A stretch of DNA of 64,000 nt from Longimicrobium terrae (GTDB lineage: Bacteria > Gemmatimonadota > Gemmatimonadetes > Longimicrobiales > Longimicrobiaceae), in the NCBI RefSeq assembly GCF_014202995.1, contig NZ_JACHIA010000020.1, positions 52,522 to 116,521 on the forward strand, given 5' to 3'. The notes under the pieces are model-generated. The model did not search any database, had not been told where the DNA came from, and was given only the letters and a program-made list of their open reading frames with translations. Both the position numbers and the translations under genes were made by a program. Of the stretch, positions 8,107-16,424 are shown in pieces (positions within the stretch are counted from its first letter, which is position 1; each line of letters opens with the position of its first letter).

Positions 8107-9267
8107 TCAGGGGTTTCGCGTTCCGTCCGGGGGCAGGTACACCCGGGGAAGCCGGGTCCCCAGCCCCGTCAGGACTTCGTAGGCGATGGTCCCCACCCGG
8201 GAGGCCACCTCGTCCACCTTGATCGTCTCGCCGCCGTCCCGGCCGATCAGCGTGGCCACCTCGCCCGCCTCCACCGCTTCCGGCAGGTCGGTGAGGTCCA
8301 CCACCGTCACGTCCATGGAGATGCGGCCGATCATGGGCACCCGGCGGCCCCGCACCAGCGCCTCGCCGCCCGCGGGCGACAGTCCCCGCGGCAGCCCGTC
8401 GCCGTAGCCGATGGCCAGCGTGCCCCACCGCTCGCGGCGGCGCGCCGTGTAGGTGGCGCCGTATCCGCACGTCGTCCCCGGCTCCACCTCGCGCACCAGC
8501 GCGATCCGCGCCCGCAGCGAGGCGACCGCCTCCGGCACCGCACCGGGACCCGCGGATCCGCCGTACAGAAAGATCCCCGGGCGTACGACGTCGCCGCCAA
8601 AACCGGCCCGCCGCACCGCCGCCGCGCTGTTGGCGCTGTGGACCACCCGCCGCGCGGGGCCGGGGGGAAGCTCGCCGAGCGCGCGCAGAAACAGGCGCTG
8701 CTGCTCGTCCGTAGGCTCCGGCGCGGGCTCGTCCGCGGAGTGGAAGTGCGTGAAACACCCCTCCCACTCCAAAAGGTCCGCCGCCGCGCGGGCCACCCGG
8801 GGGCCCCACTCGGCGGCGTCCGCCGCGGCAAAGCCGGCGCGGCCCATCCCCGTATCGATCTCCGTGTGGAACGCCAGCAGCCGTCCCGCGCCGCGCGCCG
8901 CGTCCGCCCAGCGCTGCACCGCGCCGAGGTCCGAAAGGGCCAGGGTAAGCCCGGCGCGCGCGGCGCGATCGAACTCGCCCGGAGGCGCGGGGCTGAAGAC
9001 GACGACGCGGCCCTCCCATCCCAGGCGGCGCAGTTCCTCGCCTTCCGCGACGGCGGCGACGCCGATGGCCCACAGTTCGTCGGAGGACGTCTCGCGGCGC
9101 ACCATCTCCAGGACGGGGCCCATCCCCAGCCCGTAGGCGTTGGCCTTGAGCATGGGCACCAGCGCCGAAGCTCCGGCCGCGTCGCGGACGCGCCGGAGGT
9201 TTCGGCGCAGGGCGCCTTCGTCCACCTCTACCCAGGCCCGGGAAACCCCGGTTGACGGATCAGACAC
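8107..9267 (-). CDS. alr: Alanine racemase
   Basis: 386 aa, PLP-dependent fold III enzyme that interconverts L- and D-alanine for peptidoglycan. The PLP lysine is Lys41 in MLKANAYGLG, and the second catalytic base is Tyr268 in CGYGATYTA. VHSANSAAA, VRPGIFLYG and MIGRISMDV are all present as in Alr. Length is close to the family norm of 360-390. The start is GTG at 9267 with no visible Shine-Dalgarno. A promoter-like TTGCGA-N17-TAGAAT ends 9 nt before it, so the mRNA may be almost leaderless. It diverges from mazG with only 23 bp between start codons. Confidence 0.96.
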   Translation of the reverse strand: MSDPSTGVSRAWVEVDEGALRRNLRRVRDAAGASALVPMLKANAYGLGMGPVLEMVRRETSSDELWAIGVAAVAEGEELRRLGWEGRVVVFSPAPPGEFDRAARAGLTLALSDLGAVQRWADAARGAGRLLAFHTEIDTGMGRAGFAAADAAEWGPRVARAAADLLEWEGCFTHFHSADEPAPEPTDEQQRLFLRALGELPPGPARRVVHSANSAAAVRRAGFGGDVVRPGIFLYGGSAGPGAVPEAVASLRARIALVREVEPGTTCGYGATYTARRRERWGTLAIGYGDGLPRGLSPAGGEALVRGRRVPMIGRISMDVTVVDLTDLPEAVEAGEVATLIGRDGGETIKVDEVASRVGTIAYEVLTGLGTRLPRVYLPPDGTRNP

Positions 9268-9281
9268 AAGCCGCGTATTCT
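9252..9281 (+). promoter_or_regulatory. Predicted promoter for mazG
   Basis: TTGACG at 9252-9257 and TATTCT at 9276-9281 are separated by 18 bp, a good sigma-70-like match. The GTG start of mazG is 10 nt beyond the -10 box. That leaves almost no 5' untranslated region, and no Shine-Dalgarno is seen. The -35 box lies inside the first codons of the divergent alr gene. Confidence 0.45.
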
Positions 9282-9305
9282 AGGCCCATCGTGAGTGCAT
9301 CGCAA
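9277..9305 (-). promoter_or_regulatory. Predicted promoter for alr, overlapping the mazG promoter
   Basis: On the minus strand TTGCGA (9305-9300) and TAGAAT (9282-9277) are spaced by 17 bp, and the alr GTG follows 9 nt after the -10. The two opposed -10 boxes share the bases 9277-9281. The arrangement is nearly symmetric, so polymerase bound in one direction should exclude the other. Confidence 0.4.
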
Positions 9306-10094
9306 GCTGAAAACCCCGCTCCCCGGGATGAAACCGGGGTCCTGGACCGCGCCCTGGCGCTGGTTCAGTTTCTGCGCGCCCACTGCCCGTGGGACGCAGC
9401 CCAGACCCCCGCGTCGCTCACCCGCTACCTTCTGGAGGAAGCACACGAGGTGGCGGGCGCCATCGCCGGCGGCGACGCCCATGCGCTGGAAGGCGAACTG
9501 GGCGACCTGCTGCTGAACGTGGCGTTCCAGGTGGTGATCGGCGAGGAAACGGGCGCGTTCGACCGCGAAAGTGTGGTCGCGGGGCTGGAGCAAAAGATGC
9601 GCCGCCGCCATCCCCACCTGTACGGTCTGGGGCCCGAGGAACCGTGGGCCGCCATCAAGGCCCGCGAGCGCGCGGATCAGCCGGCGACGGGCATTCTGGA
9701 CGACGTTCCCGGCGGGCTGGATCCCCTCCTGCGCGCTTTTCGCGTACAGGAGCGCGTGGCCCGCGTGGGCTTTGACTGGCCCGATCCCACCGGTGCGCTG
9801 GACAAGGTGGCGGAGGAAACGGACGAGGTGCGCCGCGAACTGGCGGAGGGAGACGCCGACCGGCTGGAGGACGAGCTGGGCGACCTGCTCTTTGCCGCCG
9901 TCAACGTCGTCCGGCTGGCGGGCGCCCACCCCAGCGCCGCGCTGGCCCGCGCCAACGCCAAGTTCGAGCGCCGCTTCCGCGCCCTGGAAGGCGTGGCCCG
10001 CGAGCGCGGAGTGGTGATGGAAGGCGCTTCTCTGGAAGAACTGGACGTACTGTGGGACGAAGTCAAGCGCCGCGAGCGCGAGGGGACGGCGTGA
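9291..10094 (+). CDS. mazG: Nucleoside triphosphate pyrophosphohydrolase MazG
   Basis: 267 aa with two tandem MazG domains, as in Escherichia coli MazG (263 aa). The first has CPWDAAQTPASLTRYLLEEA, EEAHEVAGAI and ELGDLLLNVAFQ. The second has EETDEVRRELAEG and DELGDLLFAAVNVVRL. The paired acidic ExxE...ExxD clusters bind magnesium for hydrolysis of NTPs to NMP and PPi, a nucleotide-pool cleaning role. GTG at 9291 is chosen because it clears the divergent alr start; a TTG at 9252 would overlap alr and lie within the -35 box. Confidence 0.93.
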   Translation: MSASQAENPAPRDETGVLDRALALVQFLRAHCPWDAAQTPASLTRYLLEEAHEVAGAIAGGDAHALEGELGDLLLNVAFQVVIGEETGAFDRESVVAGLEQKMRRRHPHLYGLGPEEPWAAIKARERADQPATGILDDVPGGLDPLLRAFRVQERVARVGFDWPDPTGALDKVAEETDEVRRELAEGDADRLEDELGDLLFAAVNVVRLAGAHPSAALARANAKFERRFRALEGVARERGVVMEGASLEELDVLWDEVKRREREGTA

Positions 10095-10131
10095 ACCGCG
10101 CCGTCTTCCGCGCCTCCCTTCACGAAACGCC

Positions 10132-11625
10132 ATGAAGCTGCGGCAGAGAATCGTCCTTGCCCTGGTCGGGATCGCGGCCATCCTCATCATCCCCGCCGCC
10201 TTTGCGCTGTGGGGATTGAACGAGCTGCACAAGATCGCGCAGACGCTGGACGCGCGCGACGTGGAGGCCACCGACGCGTACGGCGACCTGCGTGACGCGC
10301 TGGAGTCCGCCTCCGACGGGCAGACCCGCTTCGTCGCTCTCCACCAGCTGGGCGACGTCACCGAGGGGAGCGCGGGCGACACCACGGCGGCCCGCATCCG
10401 TGTGGACTCGGCGTCTGCCCGGGTGGGGCGCGCCTTCCAGAACCTGCGCGACTCGCACTACGGCGACGCCATTCCCCGCGCGGAGCAGCTGTGGCACAGG
10501 CTGTCTTCGCAGATCGACCGCGAGCGCTCCATCATCGCGGCGGGCGGCGACACGCCGGAGGACCTGCGCCGCGAAATCGCCAGCGGGTTCGCGCAGATGG
10601 AAAAGGAGGTGGTTCCCATCGGGGCCGCCATCCGCGACCGCACCGGCGACGAGGTGGACCGCGCCGAGCGGGTGGCCCGGGGCGCGGTGAGCACCACGCT
10701 CACGGCGCTCGCCATCGCCCTCGGGCTGACGGTCATCCTGGGCACCTGGCTGACGCGGACGCTGCTGCGCCCCGTCGGCGAGCTGCGCCGCGGCATGGGG
10801 ACGGTGGCGGAGGGAGACCTGGATCCGCATCTCCGCATTCCCGTGGAGCGCCCGGACGAGCTGGGCGACCTGGCGCGCTCGTTCCGCACGATGACGGCGC
10901 GGCTGCGGGAACTGGACCGGCTCAAGGCGGAATTCGTGTCCGTGGCCTCGCACGAGATCAAGACGCCGCTCAGCGTCATCCGCGGCTACGTGACGCTGCT
11001 GGCGGACGGCATCTACGGCCCCGTGTCGGACAAGCAGCGCACCACGCTGGAGGCGGTCAACTCGCAGGCGGACCGGCTGACGCGCCTGGTTCACCGGCTG
11101 CTGGACGTAAGCCGGTTCGAGGCGGGCGGCGGGCGGCTGGAGTTGCGCGAGATTGACCTGCGCGCCTTTTTCCGCGAGCTCACCAGCGGCTTTCAGGTGC
11201 TGGCCACGCAGGGAGGCATCGACTTTCCCGTGCACCTGGCGCCCGACCTGCCGCAGACCATCACCGGCGACGAGGACCGGCTGAACGAGGTGCTGGGCAA
11301 CCTGCTGAGCAACGCCTTCAAGTTCACCTCGCGCGGCGGCAGCATTCGCGTGGACGCGGCGCGCTGCCCCGGCGGCATCTGCGTGCGGGTGGAGGATTCC
11401 GGCGTGGGCATTCCGGCGGACAAGCTGCCGCGCATCTTTGAGAAGTTCTACCAGGTGGACAACGACGTGCAGCCGCGCTCGGTGGGCTCCGGCCTGGGGC
11501 TGGCGATTTCGCGGGAAATCGTGGAGGCTCACGGGGGCACGATCAGTGCGGAAAGCGAAGAGGGCCGGGGCACGCGCTTTCGCGTGGAACTCCCGGAGCG
11601 GCCGCCCGCCCCCAAGGCGGCCTGA
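10132..11625 (+). CDS. Membrane sensor histidine kinase with HAMP domain
   Basis: 497 aa. First transmembrane helix at about 5-27, a roughly 155-residue helical periplasmic sensor, and a second helix at about 186-207. A HAMP domain follows to about 262 (RPVGELRRGMGTVAEGDLD). HisKA has His274 in SVASHEIKTPL, and HATPase_c has VLGNLLSNAFKF, VEDSGVGIPA and GSGLGLAISREIVEAHGG. The sensor part has no recognised ligand domain but looks like a four-helix bundle. No response regulator is adjacent; mazG is upstream by 37 bp and a lipoprotein gene is 20 bp downstream, so the partner regulator must be elsewhere. Confidence 0.92.
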   Translation: MKLRQRIVLALVGIAAILIIPAAFALWGLNELHKIAQTLDARDVEATDAYGDLRDALESASDGQTRFVALHQLGDVTEGSAGDTTAARIRVDSASARVGRAFQNLRDSHYGDAIPRAEQLWHRLSSQIDRERSIIAAGGDTPEDLRREIASGFAQMEKEVVPIGAAIRDRTGDEVDRAERVARGAVSTTLTALAIALGLTVILGTWLTRTLLRPVGELRRGMGTVAEGDLDPHLRIPVERPDELGDLARSFRTMTARLRELDRLKAEFVSVASHEIKTPLSVIRGYVTLLADGIYGPVSDKQRTTLEAVNSQADRLTRLVHRLLDVSRFEAGGGRLELREIDLRAFFRELTSGFQVLATQGGIDFPVHLAPDLPQTITGDEDRLNEVLGNLLSNAFKFTSRGGSIRVDAARCPGGICVRVEDSGVGIPADKLPRIFEKFYQVDNDVQPRSVGSGLGLAISREIVEAHGGTISAESEEGRGTRFRVELPERPPAPKAA

Positions 11626-11645
11626 CGCCCCTCCGCCGATTCTGG

Positions 11646-12251
11646 ATGAGACCCGCTGTTCTTCTGCTCTGCGCCTGTGTTCTGTCGGCGTGCTCGGCCG
11701 GCCAGGGCCGCGTGCCCACGGGCCCCGACGCGCCCCGTTCCGCCGACGGGCTCTGGCGGCAGGCGCACTACGCGCTCCGTCAGGACTCCGGCCGCGTGGC
11801 CGTCGCCGCCTTTCAGCGGCTGGCGAACGAACACCCGCGCTCCCGCGAGGGGCGCGAGGCCCGCTACTATCTGGGCACGCTGTATCTGAACCCGGACGGA
11901 CCCACGTTCAATCCGGGGCTCGCGGCGCAGAACCTGGACGTGTTCGTGGCCGCGGACTCCGCGGGCGGCGCCCTGCCCCGCCGGCCCGAGGCGGCGATGC
12001 TGCTGGACCTGGCCCGGCAGCTTTCCCTGCCGTGCGAGCAGCGCCAGGGCGAACTGCGCTGTGATCCCAACGTCATCGTGCGGCCCCGCGGAACGGGAAC
12101 GGACACGGTGGTGGTGCCGCGCGGCAACGCCGAAGGGAGCGCCGAGGCGGCCCGCCTGCGCCGCGAGGTGGCCGAGCGAGACGCCACTATCCGCAGCCTG
12201 CGCGAGGAACTGCAGCGCATTCGCAACACGCTGGCGCCCCGGCCCGAGTAG
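11646..12251 (+). CDS. Small lipoprotein with TPR-like region and C-terminal coiled coil
   Basis: 201 aa. Lipobox LSAC with Cys16. Residues 35-80 (LWRQAHYALRQDSGRVAVAAFQRLANEHP...REARYYLGTLYL) look like a single TPR-like pair of helices of the kind in BamD/YbgF-type proteins. The C-terminus (EAARLRREVAERDATIRSLREELQRIRN) is a coiled coil. It starts 20 bp after the kinase stop and ends with a strong terminator at 12308-12349, so kinase and lipoprotein form one unit. It could be an envelope accessory of the kinase, but the sequence shows no more than this. Confidence 0.75.
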   Translation: MRPAVLLLCACVLSACSAGQGRVPTGPDAPRSADGLWRQAHYALRQDSGRVAVAAFQRLANEHPRSREGREARYYLGTLYLNPDGPTFNPGLAAQNLDVFVAADSAGGALPRRPEAAMLLDLARQLSLPCEQRQGELRCDPNVIVRPRGTGTDTVVVPRGNAEGSAEAARLRREVAERDATIRSLREELQRIRNTLAPRPE

Positions 12252-12307
12252 CTTTCCGGGACGACCGGTGGCGCGCCGCCGGTTCCAGTTTCCACCTGAT
12301 CGACCAG

Positions 12308-12349
12308 GCCCCGAACGAGATGCCGCCGCGCTCTCGTCCGGGGCTTTTT
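12308..12349 (+). terminator. Rho-independent terminator after the kinase/lipoprotein unit
   Basis: GCCCCGAACGAGA (12308-12320) pairs with TCTCGTCCGGGGC (12332-12344) with a single mismatch, followed by five T residues. The rest of the 12252-12592 spacer holds G-rich repeats (GGAGGTCGCGG-like) and no supported gene. Confidence 0.85.
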
Positions 12350-12592
12350 CACGTTCGTCGTCCAGGTCCGCCAACGGCTCTCACGCGGAGGTCGCGGGGG
12401 TCGCGGAGGTCGCGGGGAAGCTTCGCGGGAGAGACACTCGAAGCGCTGATTGCGCTCTCCGCGCTCCCCCTCCGTACCCGCCGTACTCGTTGCGTTTCCG
12501 GGTCGAAAACCCGAACAAAAGGCGAACACTGGAGTTGCTGCGGGGTATCATCTCAGACGGGAAAGGAACGGAATCACTCGGAAAGGACGACC

Positions 12593-12886
12593 ATGGAGAT
12601 GATCGATTTCGAGGGTGCGGGCGGGGTGGAGACCGGCCGGCTGGAACGCTGCCTGGGGCTCACGGCCGTGCGCGTGGGGCTGGGCCGCTACCGCGTCACG
12701 GGCGGCGATGAGCCGCACTGGGTGGATCTGCGTTCGCAGCTGGTTCCCCGCTGCGACTGCGGAGACCACCTGTGGCGCGAACGGGTGTGCAAGCACATTC
12801 TCGCCGCGCTGCTGCGCGAAGGCGACCCGCGGGTGATTCGCGAAGTGGGCGGTCTGGTGCGGCAGCTGCGGGGCCCGCGCCGATAG
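12593..12886 (+). CDS. Small SWIM zinc-finger protein
   Basis: 97 aa. The core is CDCGDHLWRERVCKHILAAL, a CxC-x8-CxH SWIM zinc-finger. The upstream strand RYRVTGGDEPHWVDLRSQLVP is the beta part that usually precedes it. ATG at 12593 is taken because AAAGGA sits 6-7 nt before it; the frame is open further upstream, but without codon bias. SWIM domains bind DNA or protein partners, for example in SWI2/SNF2 ATPases and MuDR transposases, but here the finger stands alone. A second mini-SWIM gene lies at 48917. Function unknown. Confidence 0.75.
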   Translation: MEMIDFEGAGGVETGRLERCLGLTAVRVGLGRYRVTGGDEPHWVDLRSQLVPRCDCGDHLWRERVCKHILAALLREGDPRVIREVGGLVRQLRGPRR

Positions 12887-12964
12887 CTTTCCGTTATGCA
12901 TCTTGCCCGGCGGTGTGCGTGGGGTGTATGACTCAGGGGAGCCATCCACACGCGGACACCGCCC

Positions 12965-13942
12965 ATGACACAGCTGAACTACAAGCACCTGCTCTACTTC
13001 TGGACGGTGGCGCGCGAAGGAAGCGTCACGCGCGCCTGCACCATGCTTCACCTCACGCAGCCGGCCATCAGCGCGCAGATCCACAAGCTGGAGCGGTCGC
13101 TGGGGGAAAAGCTGTTCCAGAAGAGCGGCCGCAACCTGGTGCTCACCGAGGCGGGACAGGTGGCCTTCCGCTACGCGGACGACATCTTCCGCACCGGGCA
13201 CGAGATGGTGGACGTGCTCAAGGGGCGCCCCACCGGCCGGCCGCTGCGCCTGGCCGTGGGGATCGCGGATTCCATCCCCAAGCTGGTGGCCTACCGGCTG
13301 CTGGAGCCCGCTCTCTCCCTTGGCGATCCGGTGGAACTGGTGCTGGTGGACGACCGGCCGGACCGCCTGCTCGCTGAACTTTCCATCCACGCGCTGGACC
13401 TCGTCCTTACCGACAGCCCGCTTCCGCCCACTTCCAGCGTCAAGGCGTACAACCACCTGCTGGGGGAGTGCGGTGTCACCCTGTTCGCCACCTCCGAGCA
13501 GGCCGCGGAACTGCGCGAGCAGTGGCCGCGCTCACTGAACGGCGCCCCCTTCCTGATGCCGACGGAGAACACCACGCTGCGGCGGTCGCTGGAACTGTGG
13601 CTGGACCAGGAGGAGATCCGCCCCCGCACCGTGGCCCACATCGCCGACAGCGCGCTGATGATGGCATTCGGCCAGGCCGGCGTGGGCGTGTTCGCGTCGC
13701 CCTCCGTGATTGACGCGGAGGTGCGGCGGCAGTTTCGCGTGGAGGCCATCGGCGCGATGGACACCATCCGCGAGCGCTTCTACGCCATCAGCGTGGAGCG
13801 CAAGCTCAAGCATCCCGCCGTGGTGGCCATCTGCGAATCCGCGCGCCAGCACCTGTTCGAGCCCGCCCGTCCCCACACCCGCAAGCCGCGCCAGCCATCC
13901 CGCGCGGCAACCATGAACCCGCCGCCGGCTGCCGGCGCGTAG
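12965..13942 (+). CDS. LysR-family regulator of NhaR type
   Basis: 325 aa. The N-terminal winged helix reads LNYKHLLYFWTVAREGSVTRA, LTQPAISAQIHKLERSLGEKLF, and then RYADDIF. The effector domain has VGIADSIPKLVAYRLLEPAL, LDLVLTDSPLP, GECGVTLFAT and HIADSALMMAFGQAGVGVF. This pattern matches Escherichia coli NhaR, the activator of the Na+/H+ antiporter gene nhaA, along its whole length. No antiporter gene is adjacent, so its target is not evident. The last 25 residues are a basic, proline-rich tail not usual in the family. Confidence 0.85.
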   Translation: MTQLNYKHLLYFWTVAREGSVTRACTMLHLTQPAISAQIHKLERSLGEKLFQKSGRNLVLTEAGQVAFRYADDIFRTGHEMVDVLKGRPTGRPLRLAVGIADSIPKLVAYRLLEPALSLGDPVELVLVDDRPDRLLAELSIHALDLVLTDSPLPPTSSVKAYNHLLGECGVTLFATSEQAAELREQWPRSLNGAPFLMPTENTTLRRSLELWLDQEEIRPRTVAHIADSALMMAFGQAGVGVFASPSVIDAEVRRQFRVEAIGAMDTIRERFYAISVERKLKHPAVVAICESARQHLFEPARPHTRKPRQPSRAATMNPPPAAGA

Positions 13943-14219
13943 CCGCGCTCCCGCGCTTCGTGGATGCACAGTTCTGCTAATCCACATATAATTTTATTAT
14001 GCTTACGGGATGCCTAGGAAGCGTATATCCTTGTTACGTGGGTATTTGCGCTGGAGATGCGCGGATCGGTCCCGCCGGGCGAGGTCGGAATTCGCTTCGG
14101 GAATGAATAGGTGGGCTTGAACGGCGGTGGCGTGATTGCGATTTTTCATCGTCGCCGGCCGCGGCCAGAAATCTGCCTGCGGCACGCACTCCGGCCTGAT
14201 GTGGAGTCCCTGAACCGGG

Positions 14220-14348
14220 ATGGAACCGATGATGGCATTGTGGATCTGGAGCATGGTGGCGGCGCTTCTGGGCGCGGGAATGATCCGGTGCGGAGAGCGC
14301 GCCCCGAAACCCGCCCCGGTGCGGGTGCGGGCCCGCAACGGCCGCTGA
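14220..14348 (+). CDS. Possible 42-aa membrane peptide upstream of htpX
   Basis: An ATG at 14220 opens MEPMMALWIWSMVAALLGAG, a single hydrophobic helix, followed by a basic tail ending RVRARNGR. It stops 29 bp before htpX. There is no convincing Shine-Dalgarno, and the region has little else to support translation. It is listed because the hydrophobic-then-basic pattern and its position ahead of a membrane protease are coherent, but it may be chance. The spacer 13943-14219 before it holds an AT-rich patch (13978-14000) that could be promoter DNA. Confidence 0.25.
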   Translation: MEPMMALWIWSMVAALLGAGMIRCGERAPKPAPVRVRARNGR

Positions 14349-14377
14349 CGGGGGATGTCACGCAAGGGAGGGATGGG

Positions 14378-15205
14378 ATGAACAACGCCAAGGTTTTCGT
14401 GCTGATGGCCGGGCTGACCGCCCTGTTCGGCGGCGTGGGCGCGCTGCTGGGCGGCCAGTCCGGAATGGTGATGGCGCTGGTGTTTGCCGCGGTGATGAAC
14501 GTGGCGATGTACTGGGGATCGTCCACCATGGTGCTGCGGATGTACGGCGCCCGGGTGGTGACCGCGGCCGAGGCGCCGGAGTTGTACGAGATGGTGGACC
14601 GCCTTCGCCAGCGCGCCGGGCTGCCCATGCCGGTGGTGGCCATTGCGCCGCACGCCCAGCCCAACGCCTTTGCCACGGGGCGCAACCCGGAGCACGCCGT
14701 GGTGTGCGTGACGGCGGGGCTGATGGACCTGGTGTCGCGCGAGGAGCTGGAAGGCGTGGTGGCGCACGAGCTTGCGCACATCAGGAACCGCGACATGCTG
14801 CTGCAGACGGTGACGGCCACCATGGCCGGCGCCATCAGCAACCTGGCGCACTTCGGCCTCTTCTTCGGCGGCCGCGACGACGAGGACGGAAGCCCGGCCG
14901 CGGCCCTGATGATGGCGATTCTGGCGCCCATCGCGGCGATGCTGATTCAGTTTGCCATCAGCCGCCAGCGCGAGTTCAAGGCCGACCAGGTGGGCGCGCA
15001 GATTTCCGGGCGCCCCCTGGCGCTGGCGAGCGCGCTGGCCCGGCTGGAAAACGGCGCGCGGCGCATTCCCATGGACGTGGCGCCCGCGGTGGCGCCGCTG
15101 GCCCAGGTGAACCCGCTGGCGGGAATGGGGGGCGTGTCCAAGCTGTTCAGCACGCACCCGCCCACCGAAGAGCGCATCGCGAGGCTGCAGGCCCTCGCCG
15201 CCTGA
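14378..15205 (+). CDS. htpX: Membrane zinc metalloprotease HtpX
   Basis: 275 aa. Two N-terminal transmembrane helices (about 5-26 and 28-48) precede the M48 catalytic core. The zinc site is HELAH with His130, Glu131 and His134, and the third ligand is the Glu in QREFKADQVGA. NAFATG and the C-terminal LFSTHPPTEERIARL are family hallmarks. HtpX degrades damaged inner-membrane proteins. ATG at 14378 follows AAGGGAGGG; upstream in-frame codons read poorly. The gene stands alone, with a GTGCCTCCAC/GTGGAGGCAC hairpin at 15246-15275 after it. Confidence 0.95.
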   Translation: MNNAKVFVLMAGLTALFGGVGALLGGQSGMVMALVFAAVMNVAMYWGSSTMVLRMYGARVVTAAEAPELYEMVDRLRQRAGLPMPVVAIAPHAQPNAFATGRNPEHAVVCVTAGLMDLVSREELEGVVAHELAHIRNRDMLLQTVTATMAGAISNLAHFGLFFGGRDDEDGSPAAALMMAILAPIAAMLIQFAISRQREFKADQVGAQISGRPLALASALARLENGARRIPMDVAPAVAPLAQVNPLAGMGGVSKLFSTHPPTEERIARLQALAA

Positions 15206-15245
15206 TCGCCGGACACGGCAGATCATCACTCGCTCACAAAGTACC

Positions 15246-15275
15246 GTGCCTCCACGCCAATCGGTGTGGAGGCAC
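15246..15275 (+). terminator. Hairpin after htpX
   Basis: A perfect 10-bp stem, GTGCCTCCAC (15246-15255) with GTGGAGGCAC (15266-15275). It is followed by ACTCGTTTC, a weak T-run, so termination efficiency is uncertain. Confidence 0.5.
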
Positions 15276-15396
15276 ACTCGTTTCAAGCCACCCGCGTAGC
15301 AATAAATGGACACTGTTGACAATCACCCCTGAACCCGCGATCTTTGAGGCTGTCCATAGTGGCTGGGTTGGTCTGAGATGATGGAGGGCAAGCCGG

Positions 15397-15870
15397 GTGA
15401 GCGGGCAGCGGATCTACATCGATACCTCAGTGATCGGGGGATGCTTCGACTCTGAGTTTGCGCCCTGGTCCACGGGCCTGTTCACGGATTTTCGGCTCGG
15501 GATCTATCGTCCGGTGGTTTCCGAGGTGGTCGAGGCGGAACTGGTCGGTGCGCCAACACCTGTGAAGGAGTTGTGGATCGAGCTTCTGGACTTGCATGCA
15601 GAAATGCTGTTCGTCGGCGACGAGGTTGACACACTCGCGAAGATGTACGAGGCGCGGGAAATTCTCTCACCCAAGTACTTCAACGACGGCCTGCATATCG
15701 CACTCGCGACAGTTGCGGAAGTAGATTCCATCGTGAGTTGGAACTTCAAGCACATCGTGAACTACAGAAGAATGCAGCTGTTTAACGCGGCCAATCGCGA
15801 CTGTGGATACTCTCCCGTACATATTCGCACTCCAAGAGAGGTGACGCGCCATGGACGAACTGAGGATTGA
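15397..15870 (+). CDS. PIN-domain ribonuclease-like protein, probable toxin
   Basis: 157 aa from GTG at 15397, with GGAGGG about 10 nt upstream. The PIN fold shows Asp9 in YIDTSVIGG, an acidic helix VVSEVVEAELVG (Glu44/46/48) and Asp97 in YFNDGLHIALATVAEVD, followed by WNFKHIVN. These are the metal-binding acids of VapC-like endoribonucleases. It overlaps by 20 bp a small 60-codon gene that would fit an antitoxin. The gene is less GC-rich than its neighbours, which hints at transfer. VapC-type RNase activity is inferred from the fold. Confidence 0.8.
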   Translation: MSGQRIYIDTSVIGGCFDSEFAPWSTGLFTDFRLGIYRPVVSEVVEAELVGAPTPVKELWIELLDLHAEMLFVGDEVDTLAKMYEAREILSPKYFNDGLHIALATVAEVDSIVSWNFKHIVNYRRMQLFNAANRDCGYSPVHIRTPREVTRHGRTED

Positions 15871-16033
15871 CGCTGTTGCGATGGTTCGCGCCATCCGCGA
15901 TGCCCATTACGAGATGCTGAAGGATGCGACTCAGGAAGAGCGGATCAGGTTCTTTCATGAGGAATCCGCGAAGTTCAGAGCAGAAATGGCGGAGCGTCGG
16001 TTGGCTGGGCGCCATGCCCGAGATGGTAACTGA
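15851..16033 (+). CDS. Small helical protein, candidate antitoxin of the PIN gene
   Basis: 60 aa, starting inside the end of the PIN gene (20-bp overlap), with AGAGAGG upstream. Sequence MDELRIDAVAMVRAIRDAHY, then LKDATQEERIRFFHEESAKF, is wholly helical and charged, and ends in a basic tail. Similar short (V/I)DAVxMVRxIRDxH...EERIRFF proteins are, from memory, often found beside PIN genes. I read it as the antitoxin or a partner, without a DNA-binding motif visible. A second, divergent copy starts at 16048 and a third, broken one at 16225. Confidence 0.6.
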   Translation: MDELRIDAVAMVRAIRDAHYEMLKDATQEERIRFFHEESAKFRAEMAERRLAGRHARDGN

Positions 16034-16047
16034 ACAGCGCTGGGCAA

Positions 16048-16408
16048 ATGGATAAGCTTTCCGTTGACGCGCTTGCGATGGTGCGACGGATCCGGGATGA
16101 TCACACCCGGCGGTTGAAGGGCGCGACGCCGGACGAGGTCATCCGCTTCCACGCGGAACGGGCCGATCGACTGCATGCGCAGTTCGCACGTGACCGCGCG
16201 GCGCGGCAAGGAGGCGGGAGTGACATGGACGATCTGACGATTGACGATCGACGCTGTCGCGATGGTGCGGGCGATCCGCGATGCCCACCACGAACTGCTG
16301 AAAGATGCGACTCAGGAGGAGCGGATCAGGTTCTTCGAGGAGGAATCCGCCAAGTTCAGAGCGGAAACGGAGGAACGGCGGCTAGCCGGACATCAGCGCC
16401 GCGACTGA
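16048..16408 (+). pseudogene. Two-repeat homologue of the candidate antitoxin, frameshifted by a 7-bp insertion
   Basis: From 16048, MDKLSVDALAMVRRIRDDHT...PDEVIRFHAERAD is a diverged copy of the 15851 protein. It runs without a stop into a third copy beginning MDDLTID at 16225. Aligned with the intact gene, the third copy has 7 extra bases (GATCGAC-like, about 16234-16250) after codon 6. The remainder (AVAMVRAIRDAHHELLKDAT...) is in another frame up to the TGA at 16406. Without the insertion it would be a single protein of about 118 residues with two repeats. A shorter product from ATG 16262 (48 aa) is possible. I call it broken, with moderate confidence. Confidence 0.5.
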
Positions 16409-16424
16409 TCGTACGCTCCGCGAC

